Below, one piece after another: positions 6,753 through 14,905 of a DNA stretch of 64,000 bases (within the stretch, counting starts at the first letter, position 1; every line of letters starts with the position of its first letter). The notes beneath the pieces are model-generated. The model had not been told where the DNA came from. It made no database searches and saw only the letters and a program-made list of their open reading frames with translations. A program made the position numbers and the translations under genes. The stretch lies in contig NZ_LAHA01000038.1 in the NCBI RefSeq assembly GCF_002608075.1, forward strand, positions 33 through 64,032. Reading direction: 5' to 3'. This DNA is from Nostoc linckia z4 (GTDB lineage Bacteria > Cyanobacteriota > Cyanobacteriia > Cyanobacteriales > Nostocaceae).

Positions 6753-6794
6753 AAATTTCCTGGATATTTATATTCAATATCCAGGAAATTTTAG
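6753..6794 (+). terminator. Hairpin ending the biosynthetic operon
   Basis: AAATTTCCTGGATAT (6753-6767) is perfectly complementary to ATATCCAGGAAATTT (6777-6791), with a nine-base loop and a short T tract. It probably terminates the precursor-HopA1-reductase-foldase transcript. Confidence 0.8.
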
Positions 6795-6886
6795 ACATAA
6801 TATCTATACAATGTAATCATCAAGCTATGTCAATGCGTCATCAATCTAGACATCAGTACCTCAAACTCAGGTATATTGGTGAATTT

Positions 6887-7780
6887 ATGAAAAGACATTT
6901 CAAAAAAGTTTGGCTCTTTCTGGGGCTAACTTTTTTCTTTAATTATTTGTTAGTGATTCTCTACCTAGCCTTAGGTGGTAAATGGGTCGTACCTGGTTCG
7001 CTGATAGTAACTACAGCTTATATGTTTATTCCGATGATTGTTACTGTAGTTATCCAGAAGTTAATTTACCACGAACCATTGCAAAAACCATTGGGTATTT
7101 CTTTTAAATTCAATTGGTGGTTTTTAGTAGCATGGTTATTGCCGCCAACTATAGCATTTACTACCTTTGGAGTTAGTTTACTTTTTCCTGGAGTTGAATA
7201 TTCTCCAGAAATGACGGGGCTATTTGCACAACTAGAAACCGTGCTTTCTCCAGAAAAATTGCAGCAGGTAAAAACTCAAATCGCAGCTTTGCCAATTCCC
7301 CTAATTTGGATTAGCTTAGTACAGGGTTTAATAGCAGGTACAACCATCAACGCTGTTGCAGCCTTTGGTGAAGAATTAGGTTGGAGGGGGTTGCTGCAAA
7401 AAGAACTTAATCATCTAGGATTCTGGAAGTCCTCAGTTATTATCGGTTTGATTTGGGGTATATGGCACGCCCCCTTAATTATCCAAGGACATAACTATCC
7501 TCAACACCCATTTTTAGGTGTTTTAATGATGACAATTTTTACTCTATTGTTATCACCAATTTTTAGTTATATCAGACTAAAATCCGAATCTGTAATTGCT
7601 ACGTCTATTCTACATGGAACATTAAATGCCACAGCAGGGCTGTCTATTTTAGCAATCAAAGGGGGCAACGATTTAACAGTTGGTGTTACAGGATTAGCTG
7701 GTTTTTTAGTTCTAATAGCTGTCAATATCGGTCTATTTATTTATGAATATGCCAGTTCTAAAAAGTCATTTATAAAGTAA
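6887..7780 (+). CDS. CPBP-family (CAAX/bacteriocin-processing) membrane protease
   Basis: A membrane protein of about 297 residues with the three CPBP (Abi/Rce1) motifs in order: EELGWRG, GLIWGIWHAP and HGTLNAT. These supply the glutamates and histidines of the intramembrane active site. About seven hydrophobic segments are visible, starting right after the basic MKRHFKK. The ATG at 6887 (GGTG about 8 bp upstream) is preferred because it gives a typical CPBP N-terminus; an in-frame ATG at 6827 would add 20 residues. Members near bacteriocin genes serve in immunity or peptide maturation. Here it follows the biosynthetic operon, so self-protection or an extra proteolytic step is inferred. Confidence 0.8.
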   Translation: MKRHFKKVWLFLGLTFFFNYLLVILYLALGGKWVVPGSLIVTTAYMFIPMIVTVVIQKLIYHEPLQKPLGISFKFNWWFLVAWLLPPTIAFTTFGVSLLFPGVEYSPEMTGLFAQLETVLSPEKLQQVKTQIAALPIPLIWISLVQGLIAGTTINAVAAFGEELGWRGLLQKELNHLGFWKSSVIIGLIWGIWHAPLIIQGHNYPQHPFLGVLMMTIFTLLLSPIFSYIRLKSESVIATSILHGTLNATAGLSILAIKGGNDLTVGVTGLAGFLVLIAVNIGLFIYEYASSKKSFIK

Positions 7781-7887
7781 AATCCAACAAATAAATTATC
7801 TAACTTTGTGGACTGGACAAAATTGCCAGCCCACAATAATTAATTGGATATTTTATTATTTATAAGTCAATTCAGTTCAGTTAAAGC

Positions 7888-8082
7888 TAAAACTCTTTGC
7901 CAAAGTCAATTTTTTAACAAACCGCAAAGGACGCAAAGAGAAGAAAGAAATACTTAACCGAAGCGTATTGATTTATAAGTCTATACAGTTGAGTTCAGTC
8001 TTTCTTCCTTTCTTTTATTTCTGTCTCTTCTCTCTGCGTTCTCTGTGTCTCTGTGGTTCGTAAAAAAGACTTTAGCAAACCG
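7888..8082. repeat. Imperfect inverted repeat in a convergent intergenic region
   Basis: CTTTGCCAAAGTC near 7895 and the following ACCGCAAAGGACGCAAAGAG are matched in inverse, with gaps, by CTCTGCGT...GTCTCTGTGGTTCGT and GACTTTAGCAAAC near 8033-8080. A TTTATAAGTC...GTTCAG direct repeat (about 7860 and 7970) lies within and beside it. The 7781-8112 gap lies between convergent genes and holds nothing else recognised. Similar CGCAGAG-rich sequence recurs at 25505-25542. Confidence 0.55.
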
Positions 8083-8112
8083 ACCATATTAATTGATTAA
8101 TCCCTAAAACCC

Positions 8113-8859
8113 TTATTTTTCTGAAGCCATAACAGGTACAAATTCAAATTTTTCAATTTGTGAATTTAACCAAGCAGTAAATAAATCTGTCAGAATTTGA
8201 CGAGATAGCTTATTATCTAACTCTGGTTGAATGATTTCCTCAACTAATATTAAATGTATTCCCTTAGAAGTCACAATGGGTTTGAGGAGTTGAGGAGGTT
8301 TAGCAGCAAACACCGCAGCAGAAATTTCTGGTTTCAAATCTTTACGGTACAATTTCCCACGATAACCTAATTTCCGCCGTAATTCTTTATCTTCAATGTA
8401 TTTGTGAGCCACCTCATAAAAAGTAATTTCACCTTCCTGGATGGCATAAAACAGTTCTAAAGATAAATCTTCATCATCTAAAATAACTTCATAAATCAAG
8501 ACAGTGGCATAATCTAGTTGATGTTCAAAGAAATACTGTTCGACTTTATCACCAAACAGATGAGCCGCTAATTTTCCAGAGATGACAGTGTTGTAGACTA
8601 ATTCTTCAAAATTATCAAGAGATAAACTATGTTTTTCTAGCCACGCCCAAGTATCGTCAGCATTATTCAGCTTTTGAGCTAATCTGATTTGGTCTGCTGT
8701 TTGCTGAAGTTCTTCGGTTTCGACTTTGATACCTGCTTTATCTACAGCATCTTTGATAATTTGGAGAGTGATAATATCTTCAATTATCTCAGGAATTTTG
8801 CAGGATAATTTTACCTGATTGAGAATATCTTCGGAAGTAATTGTTAGAGGTTGTGACAT
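8113..8859 (-). CDS. Second parvulin-like foldase in the export operon
   Basis: A 248-residue paralogue of the foldase at 5937-6743, with a helical N-terminal half and a degenerate rotamase region (YRKDLKPEISAAVFAAKPPQ, then SKGIHLILVEE). The GG and G-D residues of a canonical parvulin signature are largely missing, so it may be a chaperone rather than an isomerase. It starts at an ATG with AGGAGCG seven bases upstream. It is the last gene of the minus-strand operon HTH, ABC exporter, HlyD, foldase. No signal peptide is seen. It probably keeps the hydrophobic peptides soluble before export; this is inferred from position. Confidence 0.7.
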   Translation of the reverse strand: MSQPLTITSEDILNQVKLSCKIPEIIEDIITLQIIKDAVDKAGIKVETEELQQTADQIRLAQKLNNADDTWAWLEKHSLSLDNFEELVYNTVISGKLAAHLFGDKVEQYFFEHQLDYATVLIYEVILDDEDLSLELFYAIQEGEITFYEVAHKYIEDKELRRKLGYRGKLYRKDLKPEISAAVFAAKPPQLLKPIVTSKGIHLILVEEIIQPELDNKLSRQILTDLFTAWLNSQIEKFEFVPVMASEK

Positions 8860-8917
8860 AAGACGCTCCTAAATAAGAAAATTAAATTTAGCAAAAAAAT
8901 AATCATTTGAGATTGTT

Positions 8918-10444
8918 TTATAATTTAACCTCTCCTTGTTGTAACTTTTTAAATGGATCTAGTAGAAAATCAATAATTCGCCGCTGGCGCACAATCACTT
9001 CCGCTGTGGCGGTATCTCCAGGACGCAACGGAATACATTTATTTGCAGAGGGAATACAATTCTGTTTGAGGGCAATATCTAAGTTATAAGCTGCCACTTT
9101 CCCATTGGGTGTATCTATCTCTGTAGTAGTAGGAGAAATTTTAATTAATTCCCCTGATATCACCCCATAATCTTGAAAAGGATAAGCATCAAATTTGAGT
9201 TTTACAGGTAATCCTGTCTGTAAAGAACCACTTTGTGTGGTTGCCATTTGGGCACGAATTATTAAAGGCGAATTCAGCGATGCAATTTCCGCCACCATTG
9301 TTCCAGGCTGCACGACAGAACCAGCTTTTTCAATGGGCAGATGAAATAATATACCACTGCTGGTAGCTCTAATTTCTCGTTGGCTTAACTGAAATCTCAA
9401 TGCTAAAATTTGTCTTTTAGTTTGGGCAATGTCGGTTTGTAATGAAGTAATATCAGTTTCTAAACTTTTTTGTTGTTCTGCAATTTTTAACACAGCTAAC
9501 TGACCAGAACGAGTCAAAGTTTCATAACTTCTTTCTTGTTCTTTTAATCGCAATTTAGCCTGTTCAATATCTGCATTAATTTGGCGGATACTCCGCTCGT
9601 AATTACTTTGTTGCTCTGCCAAAGTTAATTTGGCTTGTTCAATATCTGACTTACTTTGTTCGTATAATTTTTGTTTTTCTTGAGCGATATCTTGCTTTTC
9701 TACAACATTAATTTCTGGAACTACTCCTTCTTGTTTGAGTTTGCTATAACGTTCAACTTCTCGCTGACTACTTCTCAAACTACTTTCAGCCAAATTACTA
9801 TTGTTTCGACTATGTTCGAGAGTTTTCTTTGCTTGATTAACTTGAGATAATTTTTCTTCTTTTTGCAATTCGTAGGCATTTTTCAGAGCATCTAAATTTT
9901 GGCTTGCTTGAGCGATTTGGGTTTGTTTCTCCAACTGTTGAGATTGGTTTTGTTGTTGTTGAGTCGCTAAAGACACAAGCAATTGATTTTTAGATGCATT
10001 TAACTGAGCCAGCCGATTGAATTGTCCTTCTAATCTATCTTGTGCCTGCTGTAAATCTGATTTTACTAGTTCTGATTCTAGTACCAATAAAGTCTGACCA
10101 GGCTTTACTGTATCACCTTCCTTAACTCGAATCTCCGCAACAGTTCCAGCCACAGCAGAATCCAGTTTAATTGTTTTTTCTTTAGGCTCAGTTCGTCCTC
10201 TAGCTGTGCCAGTTTCATCGACCTTAAATAGCATTGACCAAGGTAAAATTATAGACACAAATATCACTAAAAAATATAATAACCCTCTTGTCCAAATCTG
10301 GGGAAAGCTATCAAGTGATTCCTTAGTAATTTCAGACCAATCATCAGTGGTTTTTTCTGGAATTTGTGGCTCTAAAATTTCTTGTTCAAATATTTCTTCT
10401 GGTACTGAGTTGGTTACTCGTCCATTTAATATAGTATTGGGCAT
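8918..10444 (-). CDS. HlyD-family membrane fusion protein (peptide exporter adaptor)
   Basis: A 508-residue periplasmic adaptor of the type I / double-glycine peptide export family. A cytoplasmic N-terminus is followed by one membrane segment (about 53-73, LLYFLVIFVSIILPWSMLF), a lipoyl/barrel-sandwich half (VAGTVAEIRVKEGDTVKPGQ), a very long Gln/Lys-rich coiled coil (about 125-360), the second lipoyl half (SGILFHLPIEKAGSVVQPG) and a C-terminal beta domain. It is downstream of the C39-peptidase ABC transporter on the same strand, about 80 bp apart, and should bridge it to an outer membrane channel encoded elsewhere. The cargo is inferred to be the precursor peptides of 1888-3690. Confidence 0.9.
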   Translation of the reverse strand: MPNTILNGRVTNSVPEEIFEQEILEPQIPEKTTDDWSEITKESLDSFPQIWTRGLLYFLVIFVSIILPWSMLFKVDETGTARGRTEPKEKTIKLDSAVAGTVAEIRVKEGDTVKPGQTLLVLESELVKSDLQQAQDRLEGQFNRLAQLNASKNQLLVSLATQQQQNQSQQLEKQTQIAQASQNLDALKNAYELQKEEKLSQVNQAKKTLEHSRNNSNLAESSLRSSQREVERYSKLKQEGVVPEINVVEKQDIAQEKQKLYEQSKSDIEQAKLTLAEQQSNYERSIRQINADIEQAKLRLKEQERSYETLTRSGQLAVLKIAEQQKSLETDITSLQTDIAQTKRQILALRFQLSQREIRATSSGILFHLPIEKAGSVVQPGTMVAEIASLNSPLIIRAQMATTQSGSLQTGLPVKLKFDAYPFQDYGVISGELIKISPTTTEIDTPNGKVAAYNLDIALKQNCIPSANKCIPLRPGDTATAEVIVRQRRIIDFLLDPFKKLQQGEVKL

Positions 10445-10522
10445 AATTATTTTGGAGAGATATTTTTTAAGGTGGATAATTTATGAACCATTAATTAAGA
10501 ATAAAATTTCTGTTTTGAGAGT

Positions 10523-13249
10523 TCATGCCGCCACCTGTAACTGCTGTTGATTGAGATAGAAATAATGCCCCCGCTTCGCCATCAATTCTTCATGATTTCC
10601 GCTTTCAATTAATACACCTCTGTCTAATACCAAAATGAAATCGGCATTGCGGATTGTAGAAAGACGATGAGCAATTACTAAAGTGGTTCTTCCTCTGAGA
10701 ATTGTATTAAAATTTTGCTGAATAATTCTTTCTGATTCCGTATCTAGATGAGAGGTTGCTTCATCTAAAACTAACAATTGAGGATTCCCTAATAAAGCCC
10801 TAGCAATAGCTATCCTTTGTCTTTGTCCGCCAGATAATAATCCCCCCCCTTCACCAATTTGGGTTTCATATCCCATTGGTAACTTTTTAATAAATTCATC
10901 AGCACCGGCTAGTTTTGCTGCCTGGATTACTTCTTCTAAATTAGATCCAGGATGTCCTAAACTAATATTTTCTCGAATTGTACCGCCAAATAAAAATGTG
11001 TCTTGGTCAACTACCCCCACTTGTTGACGTAAGGAACTTAAGGAAATACTAGTAATATCTTGGCCATCAATCAAAATTTTGCCGTCTGTGGGAGGATACA
11101 ATCCTAAAACCAACTTAGAAATGGTAGTTTTTCCGGAACCACTACGTCCCACCAGCGCCACCATTTGCCCTGGTTTAATTTCAAAGCTGAGATTTTCTAA
11201 TATATTGATATCGCTGTCTGAGTGATAGCGAAATGTCACTTTATCGAAGCGAATATTACCTTTAATTTTTGGTAAATTTTGCCGTGGTTGTTGGTGTAAA
11301 TCTTCTTCTGGTTCTGCATCTAACACATCATTAATACGTTCCATCGCAATCACCACTTCCTGGAACTGATTCCACAAGACAGTTAAGCGTTGAAATGGCG
11401 ATATTATATTACCTAATAGCATGTTAAATGCCACTAGTTGACCAATAGATAATTGGTTGTGAATTACTTGGTATGCCCCAAACCACAGCAAACCAGTAGT
11501 CATCAATGCATGAATTGTGTTACTAAAAATTTGTAAGCGATTGTTAATAATTTGTCCAGAAAAATTAGTTTTTACTTCTTTATTTAATAACTCTTCCCAA
11601 TGCCAACGTACTGTTTGTTCTACTGCCGTTGCTTTGACTGTTTTGACACCTGTTAAGGCTTCAATTAAATAACTACTTTCTTTGGCAACAGCGTTAAATG
11701 TTTCGCGGGAAATTTTTTGTAAAAAAGGTGTGGCAACTAAGGTCAATAAAGCAAAAGGTGGAATAATTAACAATGATAGCAACGCCATTTTCCAACTGTA
11801 CCAAAACATTAATCCCACATAGATAAAAACAGTGAGTAAGTCAAGCAGGATTGATAATGCTTCACCAGAAAGAAAGCGTTGAATTTTGCGGTTCTCTTGG
11901 ACGCGAGAGATAATATCTCCCACATAACGCGACTCGAAGAAATTTAAGGGTAGGCGTAGAGTATGGCGAATGAATCCAACAATGAGTGCTAAGTCTATGC
12001 GATTGGCTGTGTGGTCTAGGAGATATTGTCGCAACCCTGTCATTGCTACCCGAAAAAGATTAAATATCAGCAACCCTATACCCACTGCTGTTAAGGTGAG
12101 TTCCGATCGCTGCACCACCACGCGGTCTAAAATCAACTGGGTAAATAACGGGGTAATCAGTCCAAATATCTGAATAAATATTGAAGCAACAAACACCTCC
12201 ACCATCACCAAAGAATGAGGCTTCATCAACTCAAAGAACTGCCAAAAAGGCGTAGAACTTTCTTGAGTTTCTTTGAGCATGGCTGTGGGTTGCAGCAGCA
12301 AGGTGTAACCAGTCCAGTCGGCTTTAAATTCGGCGTGAGTCAGGGTACGTTGACCGATGGCCGGATCGGCTACAATCACATGTTTAGCGGTAATTTCGTA
12401 GACAACAATGTAATGCTTGCCTTCCCAGTGAACGATCGCTGGTAAACTTTGCTTTGCTAATTGCTTCAAACCAGCTTTTACAGGTCGTGTAGCAAAGCCC
12501 AAACTTTCCGCCGCCACCAATAACCCGCGCAAAGATGCGCCGTTGCGGTCAACATTGGCGATATCTCGCAAGCGATTGACGCTAAAGCGTTTTCCCCAAT
12601 AGCGAGACACCATCACCAAACAAGCTGCGCCGCAGTCAGATGCACTTTGTTGGGCAAAAAATGGATAGCGTCGTGTGACTCGTTGCCATAAATGCCCGAC
12701 TCGCTGAGTAGGATTAGGAAAATAAGCTTTGCTAATTTTCTTACCCTGGGGTATGTCTGCTGGTTGCGAGAAAATATCTGTTTCAGGATGCGTATTTGTC
12801 TCAACTTTGCCGCCAGCATTCCCTAATTCCATCTGCTGGGGATTGCGAGATAGCGCCCTCGCCCATAAATGCTCCCGAATTTGAGGATACTTTACCATCA
12901 ACGATCGCAGCACCTCACCAGGAATAAAACACAATTGTAAATTTACTGAGGCTCTAGCTGCATAAGGCTGAAATTGCGTATCTGGGAATAAGGTAAATTC
13001 CCCGAATGAATCTCCCGGTTCTAAAGTAGCGATTAATTCGTCAGCACCATCGAGTAATCGTACCTTACCAGCGATGGCAATATATATACCTGGCTCAACG
13101 TCAGTTCCTTGCCAAAATTTGCCGACTTTTGGGTTGCTTTCTTGAAATTGTGGAAGATATCGTTCAAATTCTTCTTGAGAGAGAGAATGTCCCAGAATAT
13201 TGTTGAGTTGTTGCACAGAAAGCAACTGATTGGATGTGTTGTGCGCCAT
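10523..13249 (-). CDS. cNMP-domain / C39-peptidase / ABC exporter (PCAT) for double-glycine peptides
   Basis: A 908-residue fusion exporter. In order: a cyclic-nucleotide-binding-like domain (about 35-140, EPGIYIAIAGKVRLLDGADE and GDSFGEF), a C39 cysteine peptidase (Cys206 in SDCGAAC, His279 in HYIVV, Asp295 in ADPAIG), a six-helix transmembrane domain (about 345-620) and an ABC ATPase (Walker A GRSGSGKTT at 701, LSGGQRQRIAIARA signature, DEATS, AHR). C39 domains cut after GG in leaders while exporting the peptide; all six precursors carry that signal. The ATG at 13249 is preferred; an in-frame TTG at 13307-13309 is preceded by no better site. The 5' end overlaps the upstream HTH gene by 86 bp. 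The regulatory domain suggests export gated by a small ligand. Confidence 0.93.
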   Translation of the reverse strand: MAHNTSNQLLSVQQLNNILGHSLSQEEFERYLPQFQESNPKVGKFWQGTDVEPGIYIAIAGKVRLLDGADELIATLEPGDSFGEFTLFPDTQFQPYAARASVNLQLCFIPGEVLRSLMVKYPQIREHLWARALSRNPQQMELGNAGGKVETNTHPETDIFSQPADIPQGKKISKAYFPNPTQRVGHLWQRVTRRYPFFAQQSASDCGAACLVMVSRYWGKRFSVNRLRDIANVDRNGASLRGLLVAAESLGFATRPVKAGLKQLAKQSLPAIVHWEGKHYIVVYEITAKHVIVADPAIGQRTLTHAEFKADWTGYTLLLQPTAMLKETQESSTPFWQFFELMKPHSLVMVEVFVASIFIQIFGLITPLFTQLILDRVVVQRSELTLTAVGIGLLIFNLFRVAMTGLRQYLLDHTANRIDLALIVGFIRHTLRLPLNFFESRYVGDIISRVQENRKIQRFLSGEALSILLDLLTVFIYVGLMFWYSWKMALLSLLIIPPFALLTLVATPFLQKISRETFNAVAKESSYLIEALTGVKTVKATAVEQTVRWHWEELLNKEVKTNFSGQIINNRLQIFSNTIHALMTTGLLWFGAYQVIHNQLSIGQLVAFNMLLGNIISPFQRLTVLWNQFQEVVIAMERINDVLDAEPEEDLHQQPRQNLPKIKGNIRFDKVTFRYHSDSDINILENLSFEIKPGQMVALVGRSGSGKTTISKLVLGLYPPTDGKILIDGQDITSISLSSLRQQVGVVDQDTFLFGGTIRENISLGHPGSNLEEVIQAAKLAGADEFIKKLPMGYETQIGEGGGLLSGGQRQRIAIARALLGNPQLLVLDEATSHLDTESERIIQQNFNTILRGRTTLVIAHRLSTIRNADFILVLDRGVLIESGNHEELMAKRGHYFYLNQQQLQVAA

Positions 13250-13865
13250 TATTTGAATCTTTTGCGAATTTTGCAAAGTTAATAGGTAATAATTCGGAAT
13301 CCTCCGCAATAGTTACCGATTTGAGGTCACCAATCAAAATTTTGTTACCTTGAGTCTGCTCGTTGTTGCTGACTTCGGTATTGTTGGCTTTTGGCCGTGT
13401 GGATAACCCCATTTGTTTGAGCAGTCGCTTCAGATGGCGATCGCTTAGCTCAATTCCAAATTCTTTTGCCAAATGTTTCGCTAGCCAGTTTGCTGTCCAC
13501 CGCCGAAAAGAATAGCCATAATCTCGCGGACTATTTCTCATCAGTTCTTGCAAACGTTCCAAATACTCGTCGTTTATTGCCTTCGGGCGACCAATGGGGC
13601 AATCTTGCCATTGATGCGCCATTCCTGTCTTCGCTATGTGCGTCCAATGTCTTGCTGTTGCTGGACAACATCCCAAAATTTGACAAATCTGGGTTTGAGT
13701 TTTTCCCTCATCTGCCAACAACATAATTTCAATGCGTTGTCGGTAAGATTCTGGTAAATCTTTCTGTAAATTCACTACCAGTAATTTTCGCTGGAATGTT
13801 GTTAAATACTTACCAGCATTTACATCTGCATACTTTGGTTTATTTTTCGTATCATAGTCAGACAT
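13164..13865 (-). CDS. Helix-turn-helix protein with IS630-transposase-like DNA-binding domains
   Basis: A 233-residue protein. Residues 20-75 form a homeodomain-like HTH (QRIEIMLLADEGKTQTQICQ), and 85-155 a winged HTH (LQELMRNSPRDYGYSFRRWT to LKRLLKQMGL), as in the N-terminus of IS630/Tc1-type transposases. There is no DDE catalytic domain; the C-terminal 75 residues look low in structure. It is the first gene of the minus-strand export operon and its 3' end overlaps the exporter start by 86 bp. It is therefore more likely a domesticated regulator of the export operon than an insertion sequence remnant. Target sites are unknown. Confidence 0.75.
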   Translation of the reverse strand: MSDYDTKNKPKYADVNAGKYLTTFQRKLLVVNLQKDLPESYRQRIEIMLLADEGKTQTQICQILGCCPATARHWTHIAKTGMAHQWQDCPIGRPKAINDEYLERLQELMRNSPRDYGYSFRRWTANWLAKHLAKEFGIELSDRHLKRLLKQMGLSTRPKANNTEVSNNEQTQGNKILIGDLKSVTIAEDSELLPINFAKFAKDSNNGAQHIQSVAFCATTQQYSGTFSLSRRI

Positions 13866-14466
13866 ATGCGTAAATTCACCTAATTTATATCCCTGGAAAT
13901 ATTCGATGCTTTATGATTATTTGAACTTTAGTCTCTAAATTTAAGTAGAAAATACTAGAGACATTGCAAAAGCTCATTTTTATTTTCTCTGTAATACTTA
14001 TCACTATTTGCTTTGTATTTTATGCAAAATTTGTATTTTTGCATAGTGATATTTTTTACAGTATTTTTGGGCTGTTGCTTTTTTAGGGATAAATTAACCT
14101 ACAAATCGTATTTAGAAATTCCGAAAATCAGACTTAAACTTTTTGTAAAGATAAATCAAATAAATCTCAAGAGAGAAAAAATAAATCATAGTGGGATTAC
14201 TGGGAAAACAGGCTTGAAAGTCTTTGACAACAAAGCTTTGACCATTGGTTTATTTGCCAAGCTGCGCTTCAAGTGTTACACATCCCAAAAACCCCAGTTG
14301 GATGATGGCGTACTCTAGCCCGAACAATATTACAAGTATAAAAAAATACCGCTTAATCGCAGACAGAATTAAGAGGCAGGGTGCAGTGACTATGGTAATC
14401 ATAATGAATTATCCGAACATAATGTGGTTGATAATTTTGATTTGTATTTTTAGGGACAAAACATAG

Positions 14467-14508
14467 ATCCCCCCTACCCCCTCCTTAAGGATGGGGTTAG
14501 GGGATCTA
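14467..14508. repeat. Palindromic dispersed repeat (GATCCCC...GGGGATC)
   Basis: The left arm GATCCCCCCTACCCCCTCC and right arm GGATGGGGTTAGGGGATC are near-perfect inverted repeats around TTAA. This resembles a dispersed intergenic palindrome of cyanobacterial genomes. Confidence 0.7.
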
Positions 14509-14734
14509 AGTACGTACCTGATATAGTTTTTGTAAGGTGCGTTAGGCTAAAGCTTAACGCCAAGACAGTTATAATCAGCGAAGATTACCGCTTATCTTGC
14601 CTACCCTACTTAAGGCTTACTGTATAAGTGGTTTTCCATAAATTGATATTTTGAGATTAAATAACAATCGGGTAAAACTAGGGGAAACGAGTTATTAGTT
14701 ACAATAATTCACAATTTTTATCCTGAACAATAGA

Positions 14735-14837
14735 CCTCTTGCAAAAGTTACTTTTGCAAGAGGGGGAAAGGGAAAAGGTTAAAGGGAAAAGGGTTTTTAT
14801 TTGCCCTTTCCCCTTTACCCCCTACCCTTTTCCCACT
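14735..14837. repeat. Double hairpin repeat (CCTCTTGCAAAAG plus purine-rich stem)
   Basis: CCTCTTGCAAAAG (from about 14735) pairs with CTTTTGCAAGAGG. It is followed by a long GGGAAAAGG-type arm that pairs with CCCTTTCCCC-type sequence to about 14835. It sits downstream of the convergent kinase gene and may also stabilise its mRNA 3' end. Confidence 0.6.
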
Positions 14838-14905
14838 TCTCTTAGAAGTCTAATCTAAAACCCCAATGCAATAAGCTTTATTTGCCTGTTCCCTGCCATA
14901 ACATC

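Larger units (their letters stand above)
13866..14905. other. Intergenic region of about 1 kb
   Basis: AT-rich at 13866-14200, then a stretch with open but unconvincing frames (14013-14318 and 14245-14466) whose translations match no family I recognise and lack ribosome sites. The right half carries dispersed repeats: a palindromic element at 14467-14508, a TGCGTTAGGCTAAAGCTTAACGC repeat-like stretch near 14540-14562, and hairpins at 14735-14850. The promoter of the export operon should lie at about 13870-13990. Confidence 0.6.

Noticed and set aside
13164..13865. Insertion sequence of the IS630 family
   Set aside because: Only the DNA-binding part is present, no DDE domain, no terminal inverted repeats were seen, and the gene overlaps the exporter as an operon member.
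14013..14466. Two overlapping open frames of 101 and 73 codons
   Set aside because: No ribosome site, no recognisable family and a low-complexity composition; treated as intergenic.
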